A DNA stretch of 19,071 nt from contig JAFAVL010000814.1 of assembly GCA_019242465.1 (NCBI GenBank), positions 1-19,071 on the forward strand, given 5' to 3'. This DNA comes from Chroococcidiopsidaceae cyanobacterium CP_BM_RX_35 (GTDB taxonomy: Bacteria > Cyanobacteriota > Cyanobacteriia > Cyanobacteriales > Chroococcidiopsidaceae). The notes under the pieces were generated by a model. That model saw nothing but the letters and a program-made list of their open reading frames with translations, did no database searches and was not told the DNA's origin. Made by a program: the position numbers and the translations under genes. This document shows, piece after piece, positions 1-7,751 of this stretch. Numbering within the stretch: the first letter of the stretch is position 1; the number at the start of each line of letters is the position of its first letter.

Positions 1-318
1 CAAAAATCCCATATGCCCAGTATTCACTGTTAGCAGTGGAATACCACGAGAAGCTACCTGGCGAAAACCAGAGAGGACGGTTCCATCCCCTCCTAGCACC
101 ACCGCAAAGCTCATTTCTGAGTCAAAACCAGGTGGTGCCAAATTATCTACTGGAGTATGGCAAACAGGACTTTCAGGACTAGAGTAGCCCAAAATGCCCC
201 CAATGCCTGTTGCCATACAAACATCCCAACCGGCAGTGGTTAGTTTGTCTTTGAGTGTGATAGCGACACGACCTGCTATCGGTTTAACGTCATTATAAAT
301 AATGCCAGCTTTGGGCAC
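1..318 (-). CDS. nadK: NAD kinase, N-terminal part (truncated by window edge)
   Basis: Phosphorylates NAD to NADP using ATP (cytosolic). Only the first 106 codons are in the window; the C-terminal two thirds lie beyond the left edge. I translated it by hand on the minus strand from a GTG at 316-318: it begins [13 protein letters not shown], a start typical of one of the cyanobacterial NAD kinases. The hallmark GGDGT motif is at residues 76-80 inside [10 protein letters not shown], and NTGHMGFL at 99-106 matches the conserved NxGxLGFL substrate-binding segment. No strong Shine-Dalgarno sequence precedes the GTG; a TTG two codons upstream is an alternative. The gene is divergent from the dehydrogenase at 511 with a 192-bp spacer. 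Cyanobacteria usually carry two NAD kinases; which paralogue this is cannot be settled from the fragment. Confidence 0.92.
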   Translation of the reverse strand, partial: MPKAGIIYNDVKPIAGRVAITLKDKLTTAGWDVCMATGIGGILGYSSPESPVCHTPVDNLAPPGFDSEMSFAVVLGGDGTVLSGFRQVASRGIPLLTVNTGHMGFL

Positions 319-466
319 GCTCAAGTTCCAGATTAAGGCGCTGCTTAGTGTTAGGTTGATCCTGGCACATTTTTGACCCGATTTTCACCCAACATCAGAT
401 TACAGCTATAAGGAGACAAGTTGCAGCACTCGCTATGATGTTGAGGAATCAAAAATATAGCTAGTA

Positions 467-482
467 GTCTCCATCGGGAGAC
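467..482. repeat. Short perfect hairpin, possible dispersed repeat
   Basis: GTCTCC and GGAGAC form a 6-bp perfect stem around the loop ATCG, 28 bases before the start of the dehydrogenase gene. The string, followed by GCGGGCAACGG, resembles GGAGACGC-type short repeats scattered in cyanobacterial genomes (recollection, not a search). It could equally be a leader hairpin. No T-tract follows. Confidence 0.35.
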
Positions 483-495
483 GCGGGCAACGGCT

Positions 496-502
496 AAAGG
501 AG
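496..502 (+). promoter_or_regulatory. Ribosome binding site fixing a TTG start
   Basis: AAAGGAG lies 8 bases before the TTG at 511 and is the only good Shine-Dalgarno sequence near the 5' end of the dehydrogenase frame. It supports TTG as the real initiation codon. Confidence 0.65.
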
Positions 503-510
503 TTAATCCC

Positions 511-1521
511 TTGAAAGTTTGGGAAATTCAGCCACGAGAAGGATTAAATGCTTTGACCCTGGCAGAGAAACCAGAGCCTCAACCACAACCAGGGCAAGTT
601 CTGCTCAAGATGCGTGCTGCTTCGTTGAATTACCGCGACCTACTAACTGTTAAAGGAGCTTACAGTTCAAAGCAACAGTTGCCTTTGATTCCCTTATCAG
701 ATGGTGTTGGTGAAGTTATTGCGGTTGGCGATGGCGTGACACGAGTCGAGGTTGGCGACCGCTTAGCAAGCAGCTTCATGCAAACTTGGGTAGCTGGCGA
801 GTTTTCAGCCGCAAAAGCTAAGTCAGCTTTGGGTGGAGCAATTGATGGGATATTGGCTGAGTATGTGACTCTAAATGAAGATGGGGTTGTTCATCTGCCA
901 AGGCACTTGTCGGATGTAGAAGCAGCAACACTGCCTTGCGCTGCTGTGACTGCATGGCATGCGCTCGTAACTATAGGCAATCTTAAGGCAGGAGATACTG
1001 TCTTAATTCAAGGAACAGGGGGAGTGTCAATATTTGCTCTCCAGTTCGCTACTATGATGGGTGCGCGGGTCATTGCGATCTCTAGCAGTGATGAGAAGCT
1101 AGAGCGAGCCCGTCAGTTAGGCATGGCAGAAGGTATTAATTACAAAACGCTGCCGGACTGGGAAGAACAAGTCTGGCAGTTGACAGATGGTGTTGGGGTT
1201 GACCATGTTGTCGAGGTGGGTGGAGCTGGCACATTGAACAAATCCCTGCGTGCAGTGCGCATGGGTGGTCATATTAGCTTAATTGGTGTGCTGACTGGAC
1301 TGAAGAGCGACATTAGTACCGTCTCTATCCTGCATAAGAATATTCGAGTTCAGGGAATTTATGTCGGCAGTCGCGAAATGTTTGCAGCGATGAATCGCGC
1401 GATCGCTTTGCATGAAATGCGACCTGTGGTTGATCGAGTGTTTCCCTTTGAGCAGGCGTCTGAAGCACTAGCTTATATGGAGAGCGGGTCACATTTTGGC
1501 AAAATTTGTTTGCAGTTTTAG
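511..1521 (+). CDS. Zinc-independent medium-chain dehydrogenase/reductase (quinone reductase-like)
   Basis: An NAD(P)-dependent alcohol dehydrogenase-like or quinone oxidoreductase-like enzyme of 336 residues, the usual MDR length. The N-terminal GroES-like domain carries SLNYRDLL (38-45) and GDRL (82-85); the Rossmann domain has the nucleotide-binding motif GTGGVS at 168-173 followed by FALQFA. The cysteine and histidine ligands for catalytic and structural zinc are not evident, and the SLNYRD motif is typical of the zinc-independent branch. The substrate cannot be inferred. The start is TTG, supported by AAAGGAG 8 bases upstream. The gene stands alone on the plus strand, divergent from nadK and convergent with ppa; the stop is followed immediately by GTTCATG repeats forming a long hairpin. 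Confidence 0.88.
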   Translation: MKVWEIQPREGLNALTLAEKPEPQPQPGQVLLKMRAASLNYRDLLTVKGAYSSKQQLPLIPLSDGVGEVIAVGDGVTRVEVGDRLASSFMQTWVAGEFSAAKAKSALGGAIDGILAEYVTLNEDGVVHLPRHLSDVEAATLPCAAVTAWHALVTIGNLKAGDTVLIQGTGGVSIFALQFATMMGARVIAISSSDEKLERARQLGMAEGINYKTLPDWEEQVWQLTDGVGVDHVVEVGGAGTLNKSLRAVRMGGHISLIGVLTGLKSDISTVSILHKNIRVQGIYVGSREMFAAMNRAIALHEMRPVVDRVFPFEQASEALAYMESGSHFGKICLQF

Positions 1522-1570
1522 TTCATGGTTCATGGTTCATGGCAATCAACAATGAACTATGAACCATGAC
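1521..1570. repeat. GTTCATG heptamer repeats forming an 18-bp hairpin (convergent terminator-like)
   Basis: Three tandem GTTCATG units (1521-1541) face degenerate inverted units (1551-1570). Positions 1523-1540 pair with 1552-1569, 17 of 18 as Watson-Crick pairs and one as G-T, around an 11-base loop. The element fills the start of the gap between the convergent dehydrogenase and ppa genes and touches the dehydrogenase stop codon. There is no U-tract. A close relative occurs at 3392-3423. It is best described as a short tandem heptamer repeat element, perhaps acting as a bidirectional transcript end. Confidence 0.8.
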
Positions 1571-1610
1571 TGTTGACATCCGCACGCATTGTCGAGGAAT
1601 GGGGATGAGA

Positions 1611-2147
1611 CTAGATAGCTTCAGAATCGCGACCTTTCTTGCTGCCAGCTCTGACACACTCTTCTACTAGAGGCATGACCCGATCGACATCCTGCCAACC
1701 GCGAATTTCTGTGACTTTCTTCTCTAGATTTTTGTAAGTTCGGAAAAATTCGGCAATTTCATCCAGTCGATGCGGTGCTACGTCCTGGAGAGACCTGACT
1801 TTAGTGTAGCGCGGGTCTTTGTCGGGGACGCAAAGAATTTTCTCATCGCGATCACCCCCATCAATCATCTCCAACATGCCAATTGGTCGCGCTGCAATGA
1901 TGCAGCCCGGAAAAGTCGGCTGATCTATTAGTACTATGCCATCTAGCGGATCGCCGTCTTCGGCTAGAGTATTAGGGACAAAACCATAATCGTAAGGGTA
2001 TTGCACCGAGGAATAAAGCACCCGATCCAGAGCAAAGGCTTGCAGCTCCTTGTCGTATTCGTACTTGTTCTTACTACCGGCAGGGATTTCAATCAGGACG
2101 TTAATTAGACCTGGCTTAGGTTGGGCTGGAATGCGGGATAAGTCCAC
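1611..2147 (-). CDS. ppa: Inorganic pyrophosphatase (family I)
   Basis: Hydrolyses pyrophosphate to two phosphates in the cytosol, pulling biosynthetic reactions forward; Mg-dependent. The product is 178 residues, normal for bacterial family I enzymes. The signature DGDPLD is at 64-69, giving metal-binding aspartates D64, D66 and D69, with D96 and D101 in the GGDRDEK segment. Y50 and Y54 in the segment [10 protein letters not shown] and KVRS near 116-119 are also conserved. The start codon is GTG with GGAG about 9-10 bases upstream. It lies downstream of a 99-residue unknown gene on the same strand, 126 bp apart, and converges on the dehydrogenase at 511. Confidence 0.97.
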   Translation of the reverse strand: MDLSRIPAQPKPGLINVLIEIPAGSKNKYEYDKELQAFALDRVLYSSVQYPYDYGFVPNTLAEDGDPLDGIVLIDQPTFPGCIIAARPIGMLEMIDGGDRDEKILCVPDKDPRYTKVRSLQDVAPHRLDEIAEFFRTYKNLEKKVTEIRGWQDVDRVMPLVEECVRAGSKKGRDSEAI

Positions 2148-2273
2148 GGAAGGTTCTCCAAAGTGACAGATGCTGGTAGGGGGCGATTTCTCACTCCCTA
2201 AAGACGCATTTTAGGCGAAGAGCGTACCTCATGTAGGCACTTCATCAATTCCTAGTGTGCAATCTCTTAACCT

Positions 2274-2573
2274 TTAGCGCATCACGCTGCGCGTGAGGGC
2301 AGTCACCCGTCGAGCATCGGAGAACACGCCTTCACCTTGGATTCTAGGTAAAGAAGGTCTCACCTCGATTTTCACAACATTGGCAGTTTGGATGCAAACC
2401 GTTTGCTCTGGTAGATGGAGAATCCACCAAGGTTTTTCTAAGAGGTGTCTAATTTCCTGTTGGAACTCAGCCTCATTCACATCTATATCCACTACTCGGA
2501 GGACGTTAAACGACTCTGTTTGACCGTTGACAAAGTGGAATGTCAGTTGTGTCAATTTTTCTTGACTATCCAT
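2274..2573 (-). CDS. Conserved-looking small protein of unknown function
   Basis: A 99-residue acidic-to-neutral protein with no signal peptide or membrane segment. I do not recognise the family with certainty; its style (FHFVNGQTESFNVL at the N-terminus, an amphipathic EAEFQQEIRHLLEKPWWILHL core, and VVKIEVRP) suggests a small alternating beta/alpha cytosolic domain like those of cyanobacterial conserved hypothetical proteins. An overlapping plus-strand frame exists, but the minus-strand frame has the more protein-like composition and sits upstream of ppa on the same strand. The start is ATG; the ribosome binding site is weak. It is divergent from cobO, with about 80-125 bp between starts depending on the cobO start. 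Function unknown. Confidence 0.65.
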   Translation of the reverse strand: MDSQEKLTQLTFHFVNGQTESFNVLRVVDIDVNEAEFQQEIRHLLEKPWWILHLPEQTVCIQTANVVKIEVRPSLPRIQGEGVFSDARRVTALTRSVMR

Positions 2574-2697
2574 TGCTAGGGCACCCCTCGTGACATTTGT
2601 ACTAAAATCTGCTCTTGTTGTTAATTTAGCCGCATCCTAGAGATCACTAGGCTTGGTACAACAAAGGTATAGCACTAGCCCACAACTCCTACAACCA

Positions 2698-3357
2698 ATG
2701 CTGAACAACTCCAATAAAACTTTAGAAACAACTGAATCTACCGCAACAGCATCATCACTGAGTCCTGAGCAGTATCAGCGGAAGATGCAGCGGCGGAAGG
2801 AAGTGCAGGATGAGCGAGTCGCTCAAGCTGCGCAAACGAAAGGTTTAATTATTATCAACACTGGTAACGGCAAGGGTAAAACCACGGCAGCGTTAGGGAT
2901 GGTATTGCGCTCACTAGGGCACGGCTATCGGGTCGCAATTGTCCAATTTATTAAGGGTGCTTGGGAACCAGCAGAAAAGGCTATCCTAAGTCGGTTTTCT
3001 GACCAGTTGGAATTTCAGGCAATGGGAGAGGGCTTTACTTGGGAAACTCAAGATCGAGAGCGAGATATAAAGAAAGCTCAAGCAGCTTGGGAAACAGCAT
3101 TAACATTCATTCTCAACCCTGACTTTAAACTGATACTGTTGGATGAGGTTAACATAGCGCTAAAACAGGGCTACTTGAGTGTTGAGCAAGTTTTGGCTGG
3201 ATTGGAACAAAAACCAGCTGATTCTCACATCATCTTGACTGGCAGAGGTGCACCCACGGCTCTCATTGAGCGGGCTGACTTAGTGACCGAAATGACACTG
3301 ATCAAACACCCCTTCCGAGAGCAAGGTATCAAGGCGCAGCCAGGGATTGAGTATTGA
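2698..3357 (+). CDS. cobO: Cob(I)yrinic acid a,c-diamide adenosyltransferase
   Basis: Transfers the adenosyl group of ATP to reduced corrinoid, making the Co-C bond of adenosylcobalamin precursors (CobO/BtuR/CobA family, cytosolic). From the chosen start it has 219 residues: a variable S/T-rich N-terminus of about 20, an EQYQRKMQRRKEVQDER helix, the P-loop GNGKGKTT at 56-63, the Walker B-like LILLDEVNIAL at 145-155, and the family-typical C-terminus HPFREQGIKAQPGIEY. An in-frame TTG at 2653 would add 15 residues; I prefer ATG 2698 because the extra residues look non-conserved, but neither start has a clear Shine-Dalgarno sequence. The leader is too short and unstructured to hold a cobalamin riboswitch. 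Converges with the sigma factor gene. Confidence 0.95.
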   Translation: MLNNSNKTLETTESTATASSLSPEQYQRKMQRRKEVQDERVAQAAQTKGLIIINTGNGKGKTTAALGMVLRSLGHGYRVAIVQFIKGAWEPAEKAILSRFSDQLEFQAMGEGFTWETQDRERDIKKAQAAWETALTFILNPDFKLILLDEVNIALKQGYLSVEQVLAGLEQKPADSHIILTGRGAPTALIERADLVTEMTLIKHPFREQGIKAQPGIEY

Positions 3358-3391
3358 GCGTTTCCTGCCTTAAAGAAAGCGGGGATGAAAG

Positions 3392-3423
3392 CGTTCATGG
3401 TTCATTGCTATGAACCATGAACG
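3392..3423. repeat. Perfect 14-bp inverted repeat of GTTCATG heptamers (convergent terminator-like)
   Basis: CGTTCATGGTTCAT (3392-3405) pairs perfectly with 3410-3423 around the 4-base loop TGCT. It occupies the 69-bp gap between the cobO and sigma factor stops. The core GTTCATGGTTCAT is the same as in the element at 1521-1570. Without a U-tract on either side it is not a classical intrinsic terminator, but its stability and position between convergent genes fit a bidirectional transcript end or a retained repeat. Confidence 0.85.
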
Positions 3424-3426
3424 ATT

Positions 3427-4413
3427 CTAACTGGCAATATATTCCTGCACATTCGCCCGGCGGCGACGCAGATGGGCAAGAGCTTGATGCTCCAGCTGGC
3501 GGACTCGCTCACGACTCAGGTTAAGCTGCTCTCCGACTTTTGCCAAAGACAACTCGTTGCCATCCTCCAAGCCAAAACGCAAGCTCAAGACTTGCCGCTG
3601 TTGAGGCGTTAGCTCTGATAGCAACTCGTCTAGGTCTTGGCGCAGCGACTCCTGCGTCATATAATGCTCTGGTGATGGACCTTCATCTTCTAATAGGTCT
3701 TGAAGTTCCGTGTCTTGGTTATCCCCGACGCGGACATCTAACGAAACTGGTTGCCGAGCCATATTTAGATACTCCCGGATTTGAGCTGGTTCAAGCTCCA
3801 ACTCCTGACCAATCTCAGCTGGTGTGGGGCTACGTCCCAACTTTTGTGCTAGTTCCCGCTGCACCTTCTTAATTTTGTTAAGTTTCTCGGTAATATGAAT
3901 CGGCAAGCGGATGGTGCGGGCTTGCTGAGCGATCGCTCTGGTAATCGCTTGGCGAATCCACCAATATGCATAGGTTGAGAACTTGTAACCCCGCGTCGGA
4001 TCAAATTTCTCTACACCGCGCTCCAAGCCCATGGTTCCTTCTTGGATCAAGTCCAAGAATTCCATATTGCGCTTCTGGTACTTCTTGGCAATAGCCACAA
4101 CCAAGCGCAAGTTAGCCTCGATCATTTTTTGCTTAGAGCGCTGTCCGCGCCGCACAGTTTCGTTTAATTCGGTCTCGCTTACATGAACATGCGTTGCCCA
4201 CTCTTGTGGAGTTGGTTCGCGATGCAGTTTTTTAGCTAAGACCTCTTTAGCTTCAAGTAGGGGCATCAATTGCTGCACCTGCTTGCCATAGATTATCTCT
4301 TGTTCGCGCGTTAGTAGCGGCACACGACCGATCTCACGCAGGTAGGTACGCACCATATCAGCTGTAAACTTAGTGGTGCTGGGTTTTTCAGTTTTGGTGT
4401 TAACTGTGGGCAT
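3427..4413 (-). CDS. Group 2 RpoD-family sigma factor (SigB/C/D-like)
   Basis: An alternative sigma-70 factor that directs RNA polymerase to promoters similar to those of the housekeeping factor, used in cyanobacteria for stress, nutrient and light responses. It has 328 residues from the ATG at 4411-4413, a usual group 2 length, and lacks the long region 1.1 of the primary sigma. Region 1.2 covers about 17-50; region 2 runs from [10 protein letters not shown] (97) through [12 protein letters not shown] to [14 protein letters not shown] (148-161, the -10 contact helix); region 3 includes [14 protein letters not shown]; region 4.2 is the helix-turn-helix [20 protein letters not shown] (289-308). 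A TTG at 4486-4488 would extend the frame by 25 residues, but [10 protein letters not shown] is the family-typical start. Which cyanobacterial Sig letter applies is not resolved. Confidence 0.95.
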   Translation of the reverse strand: MPTVNTKTEKPSTTKFTADMVRTYLREIGRVPLLTREQEIIYGKQVQQLMPLLEAKEVLAKKLHREPTPQEWATHVHVSETELNETVRRGQRSKQKMIEANLRLVVAIAKKYQKRNMEFLDLIQEGTMGLERGVEKFDPTRGYKFSTYAYWWIRQAITRAIAQQARTIRLPIHITEKLNKIKKVQRELAQKLGRSPTPAEIGQELELEPAQIREYLNMARQPVSLDVRVGDNQDTELQDLLEDEGPSPEHYMTQESLRQDLDELLSELTPQQRQVLSLRFGLEDGNELSLAKVGEQLNLSRERVRQLEHQALAHLRRRRANVQEYIAS

Positions 4414-4764
4414 CGTTGCGTCGTCAACTCCGTAGACAGTTCGAATGCTAAATATCTGTTCAGTGGGTAGAGCGGTAATGAGGGACAATCACTCTGTTCT
4501 AATAGGACATTAACTAAGCACTAATGCAGTTAGCATCCTACAGAAGATGTAAAGACCTTCGCGCTTATTGGTAATAGCGGTTGACTCACACTTAGCAGTG
4601 CTGGAAACAATAGGGTCAACCCAGCTCTCATCTTGTCACACGGCGGTGTAACGTTGACCAGAGAATAATCCAGTACCAGACCAGTAAAAATACGAAGCAG
4701 TTATGAGTTTGACTTCATCTATATTATTACGGATTGGGAGACTCGTAAAGAGAAAAGGATCTCA

Positions 4765-4787
4765 ACTGCACTAGCAACCAGTGCAGT
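4765..4787. repeat. Perfect 8-bp inverted repeat downstream of the HerA-like gene
   Basis: ACTGCACT (4765-4772) and AGTGCAGT (4780-4787) flank a 7-base loop. It lies about 135 bp beyond the stop of the HerA-like ATPase. No U-tract, so a terminator role is only a possibility; it could be a protein-binding site. Confidence 0.5.
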
Positions 4788-4864
4788 AGACTGCCGTTCT
4801 CAGGCTTGATATCAACCTGCTATTACATTCACTCTTATATAATGACTCCTTTAGCCCCTAACTA

Positions 4865-4880
4865 GCTACTGCTAAGTAGC
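4865..4880. repeat. 6-bp hairpin just downstream of the HerA-like gene
   Basis: GCTACT and AGTAGC pair around the loop GCTA, 44 bases beyond the HerA-like stop on the minus strand. It is short and lacks a U-tract; a weak terminator candidate. Confidence 0.3.
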
Positions 4881-4923
4881 CGGATAACCGAACTGACTAA
4901 AGCCCAGTAGTGGTAGGATATTA

Positions 4924-6681
4924 CTAAAAACCAAGATCGGCTTTAGCGAGTTCAGCGGCAACAAATACTTCGTCGTCTGACTTTTCTTCCCAGGCAACAT
5001 CTCCAATTTCAGTGTAGAAAGTCTCATCATAAGGTCGCGTTCTGACAACCACAGGCATGGGAACCGCGTGACCCAAGATCAGGGCTTGCTGCTTCGAGTC
5101 GAGCTTTGCTAAGACAGAGCGGAGACTTTGACCGCCAGAGACACCCGTGAAGATGGCATCAATGTCTTTCTCGTCATTGAGCAAGGCAGTGATCCGGGTT
5201 CCCACCTGAGACATGACTTCGTTATCAATTCCTGATGGTCGCTGGTCCACTACTAAGAGCGTGACGAAGTACTTGCGCATCTCACGAGCAATGGTGCCAA
5301 AGATGGTTTGGCGGACGGTAGCCGGGTCAAGAAAGCGGTGAGCTTCTTCAATCGTAATGACCAGTGGGCGAGGGCGATCACTCACATTTTTTGTTTGCAA
5401 GAATTTCTCCGCTTTGCGGACATAGGACTGGTGAATCCGACGCGAAATGAGATTTGTCGCCAGCATGTAAGACAACATATTTGACTGAGAGCCAAACTCA
5501 ATCACAACATGCTTTCCGGCATCCAAAGACTCTAGGATTTGCCCCACGTAGTTGTGTGGACAACTGGTCCGCATGTACTTCAACTCATCTAAACGCAGGA
5601 GTTTACGCTGCAAGGCCATGATTGAAGACTTATTCCCTCGTTTTTCTTCACAAAAGGAATCAATTTCCTCATTACTCATAGTTAGCAGTTGGGCGATCCA
5701 AGACCGACCAAACTCGTTGCGCAGGATAATTGCATTCTCTAAACTAGCTTCCGAAAGATTTAGCTCATTACGCACCAGCATAATGTCTTCAACTTCAATC
5801 TGGTCGTAGCCGAGATAAAGTTCCTGGGCATCACGCACACCACGCCGTTTGGTAGAGTCGGGGTCAAGAGTGTAGATTTGTACTTGACCTGGAAACAACT
5901 GCCGTAGACCTTTAACTGTGCTAAATTGTTTGCCTTCGCAGGTAGCTTCCCAACCATACTCAGAGTGCATATCAAAAATTAGGTTAACAGCTGCCTGCTT
6001 GCGAATAATGCCTGACAGCAGCAACCGAGTCAGAAAAGATTTTCCAGTCCCCGATTTACCAAACACACCGTTGCTGCGTTCTATGAATCGGTCTAAGTCG
6101 ATGCAGATCGGTACATCCATATCCAGCGGTTGACCAATGGCAAAATTGCGCCGATGAGGGTCATCTTCCCAGCCAAATACCGCCCGAAAATCCCGCACGC
6201 TAGCATCATAGACTTGACTAAAGTGACTAGGAATTGTCTTAACTGGCAGCAATTCTATGTTACTGCTGCTTTGCGGTTGAAAAGATGCCAATGAATGCCC
6301 ATTGAGCTTGCTCGACGCGAGCTTAGGAGCTGCCTCCGGCAGAACGTTAAGGCTAATTCTTTCTAACACCCCGTTGCTCATTTCTTCTGGAGTGAACATT
6401 AGCATTGGGGTCAGGTTAACAGTGCCAAAGGTTCCACTTCCAGCTAGCACTTCTCGCAAGAAATCATCATCAGGATTGGGAGGATTAGCGGCTATCCGGG
6501 TGCTAGACGTTCCTAGGGCTACATCTGTAAGCATACAGAAGAAACGTGATCGCACCCCCTCTACCACCAAAAACTTTCCCACCCGCATATCTTCTACTGA
6601 GACGTCGGGGTGCAATCGCACCTCCAACCCCTGGCTAAGAGAGCCCTGTGTGACTGAGCCTAATGGCTTACCTAGATTCAT
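4924..6681 (-). CDS. HerA-like hexameric ATPase (DUF87 family)
   Basis: A P-loop ATPase of the HerA/FtsK superfamily, 585 residues. An N-terminal HAS-barrel-like beta domain (about 1-110) precedes the motor domain. Walker A is GKSGTGKS at 208-215, FDMHSEYGWE (236-245) is the HerA-typical segment after the first strand, and Walker B is LVITIEEAH at 440-448; VVDQRPSGI (478-485) follows. Archaeal HerA works with the NurA nuclease in end resection, but no NurA-like gene is nearby, so the role of this protein is unknown. Residues 111-125 (LNVLPEAAP, four residues, then the SKL of KLASSKL) are encoded by a palindromic element shared with the fasciclin gene at 8364; they fall in a region between conserved blocks, so activity is probably retained. 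Start ATG, weak ribosome binding site. Possibly cotranscribed with the GST gene 125 bp upstream, though a terminator-like hairpin lies between. Confidence 0.9.
   Translation of the reverse strand: MNLGKPLGSVTQGSLSQGLEVRLHPDVSVEDMRVGKFLVVEGVRSRFFCMLTDVALGTSSTRIAANPPNPDDDFLREVLAGSGTFGTVNLTPMLMFTPEEMSNGVLERISLNVLPEAAPKLASSKLNGHSLASFQPQSSSNIELLPVKTIPSHFSQVYDASVRDFRAVFGWEDDPHRRNFAIGQPLDMDVPICIDLDRFIERSNGVFGKSGTGKSFLTRLLLSGIIRKQAAVNLIFDMHSEYGWEATCEGKQFSTVKGLRQLFPGQVQIYTLDPDSTKRRGVRDAQELYLGYDQIEVEDIMLVRNELNLSEASLENAIILRNEFGRSWIAQLLTMSNEEIDSFCEEKRGNKSSIMALQRKLLRLDELKYMRTSCPHNYVGQILESLDAGKHVVIEFGSQSNMLSYMLATNLISRRIHQSYVRKAEKFLQTKNVSDRPRPLVITIEEAHRFLDPATVRQTIFGTIAREMRKYFVTLLVVDQRPSGIDNEVMSQVGTRITALLNDEKDIDAIFTGVSGGQSLRSVLAKLDSKQQALILGHAVPMPVVVRTRPYDETFYTEIGDVAWEEKSDDEVFVAAELAKADLGF
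6303..6348 (-). repeat. In-frame palindromic element, copy 1 (inside the HerA-like gene)
   Basis: Read on the minus strand: a 23-base block AACGTTCTGCCGGAGGCAGCTCC-equivalent (6326-6348), a 12-base spacer (6314-6325), and an 11-base block GAGCAAGCTCA (6303-6313). Both blocks are identical to those at 8394-8416 and 8429-8439, with the same spacer length but an unrelated spacer sequence. The first hairpin is only partly paired in this copy, while the GAGC-AA-GCTC palindrome is kept. It is read in the same frame as copy 2. Confidence 0.9.
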
Positions 6682-6745
6682 GCCAAGATTGCGAGCCTTT
6701 TGGCCTATCTTAAGCCGATTTTTGTTTTTATACTACAAACTTCTC

Positions 6746-6773
6746 AAAAGAAAGGCTTTTAACCAAAAAAGCC
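6746..6773 (-). terminator. Probable intrinsic terminator of the GST gene
   Basis: On the minus strand GGCTTTT (6773-6767) pairs with AAAAGCC (6760-6754) around a 6-base loop, followed by TTTCTTTT (6753-6746). It lies 34 bases after the GST stop and upstream of the HerA-like start. The stem has only three G-C pairs, so read-through into the ATPase gene is plausible. Confidence 0.55.
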
Positions 6774-6806
6774 GCTCTAGGAGCAGAGAATTTTTAGGGG
6801 CAGGGG

Positions 6807-7598
6807 TTACTCAATATTGATTGAATTAGGTGCTGAACTCGTGTAGCTAGATGGTACTAGCGGCTGACGATATTCGGCGTAGAGGCGATCGCGCCAAGTG
6901 AAAAACGGTTCATAAACGACATTATCGGCTAATCCTGGTACTCCTTTGCCTCTCAGCGTTGCGGGTAAGTTGAGATAAGGGCTCTCTGGGAACTTGAGCA
7001 AAATCGACAAACCTGCCACAGCAAAATCTGCTAGCGTTGGTTGGTCTCCCACCAAATATAGGCTGTCCGCCAAGAGTAGGCAGAGGGCTTCTAAGTCTTG
7101 CTTTAGATCGGCTTCTGCCCTCTTAACCACTTCTGGGCTCAAGCCGACACCGAAGCCCAACACTTGCAGTAACTCGCTTGGTACAGCTTCAACTAAAACT
7201 TTGACAATATCAGGAGTGGCGGCGGGCAAGAGCGACTTACGGAGGCTCTGATTTTTGCTGAGAGCCCCAAATAACACTTGTCTGCTTTTCGTCCCGATAG
7301 ATTCATCTGCCCATTCCTCAATCAGCAAGCATAGTCCTCGCTGCTTCGGATCTGTGGGAATCAGCGGTCTATCGGGATATTGCCGATCTAAATATTTAGC
7401 AATCTCAGTCGAATCTGCCACAATTCGACTGCCATCTTTCAGAACAGGTACTTGCCGCTGACCAGTTAATCTGAAGACTTCTACCTGTCCAATTCCTGGT
7501 GTTACCTCAATTTTGCGATATGCTAGTCCCTTGTAGTCCAGAATTAACCGAACTTTTTCACTGTACTGAGATAGTTCAAATTGGTACAACTCTAACAT
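6807..7598 (-). CDS. Glutathione S-transferase family protein
   Basis: A cytosolic GST-fold protein of 263 residues, longer than the roughly 200-220 of classical GSTs because of an extended C-terminal half. The thioredoxin-like domain spans about 1-78: LYQFELSQYSEKVRLIL holds the active-site region (S10/S13 where many GSTs have serine or cysteine), RQVPVL contains the cis-proline (P51), and DSTEIAKYLD (62-71) is the glutathione gamma-Glu binding motif. The helical C-terminal domain includes LVGDQPTLADFAVAGL, the conserved N-capping region. Likely detoxification or redox stress, substrate unknown. A good ribosome binding site, TGGAGAGG (7603-7610 on the minus strand), precedes the ATG. The HerA-like gene is next on the same strand. 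Confidence 0.9.
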   Translation of the reverse strand: MLELYQFELSQYSEKVRLILDYKGLAYRKIEVTPGIGQVEVFRLTGQRQVPVLKDGSRIVADSTEIAKYLDRQYPDRPLIPTDPKQRGLCLLIEEWADESIGTKSRQVLFGALSKNQSLRKSLLPAATPDIVKVLVEAVPSELLQVLGFGVGLSPEVVKRAEADLKQDLEALCLLLADSLYLVGDQPTLADFAVAGLSILLKFPESPYLNLPATLRGKGVPGLADNVVYEPFFTWRDRLYAEYRQPLVPSSYTSSAPNSINIE

Positions 7599-7688
7599 TT
7601 TGCCTCTCCAATTCTCATCTTCATTATCAGCGAATAGTCAAACTCTTAGAATTGTTTTCGGCTAAATTACTGAAAACCACAATGAGAA

Positions 7689-7712
7689 TCCCTCAAACAT
7701 AAGCCTGAGGGA
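7689..7712. terminator. Hairpin downstream of the GlsB-like gene
   Basis: TCCCTCA (7689-7695) pairs with TGAGGGA (7706-7712) across a 10-base loop, 39 bases after the stop of the small membrane protein gene. No U-tract follows on the minus strand, so this is a weak terminator call. Confidence 0.4.
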
Positions 7713-7751
7713 GAGTAAACAAAAGATTTTAAAGTAGTAAGTGTTCTGTAC

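Larger units (their letters stand above)
4414..4923. other. Intergenic spacer with small palindromes, no gene seen
   Basis: About 510 bp upstream of the sigma factor gene and downstream of the HerA-like gene, both minus strand. I find no protein-like frame or tRNA. It should contain the sigma factor promoter, for which I see no convincing -35/-10 pair (a minus-strand TTGACC near 4616 is the best -35-like string, with a poor -10). It holds an 8-bp palindrome at 4765-4787 and a 6-bp one at 4865-4880. A small RNA or long 5' leader is possible but unsupported. Confidence 0.6.

Noticed and set aside
2293..2523. Plus-strand 76-residue frame
   Set aside because: It overlaps the 99-residue minus-strand gene on the opposite strand and has no Shine-Dalgarno or family resemblance.
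2574..2697. Cobalamin riboswitch before cobO
   Set aside because: The leader is about 120 bases, with only a 5-bp palindrome and no recognisable B12-box-like conserved stretch.
3392..3423. Classical rho-independent terminator
   Set aside because: The hairpin is strong but no U-rich tract follows on either strand; kept as a repeat with possible termination function.
4414..4488. Longer TTG-initiated start of the sigma factor
   Set aside because: The extension has no sigma-like content and [10 protein letters not shown] at 4413 is the usual beginning of this family.
6302..6820. Plus-strand 172-residue frame over the N-terminal part of the HerA-like gene
   Set aside because: It is antisense to a clearly conserved ATPase N-terminus and has an S/R/P-rich composition typical of shadow frames.
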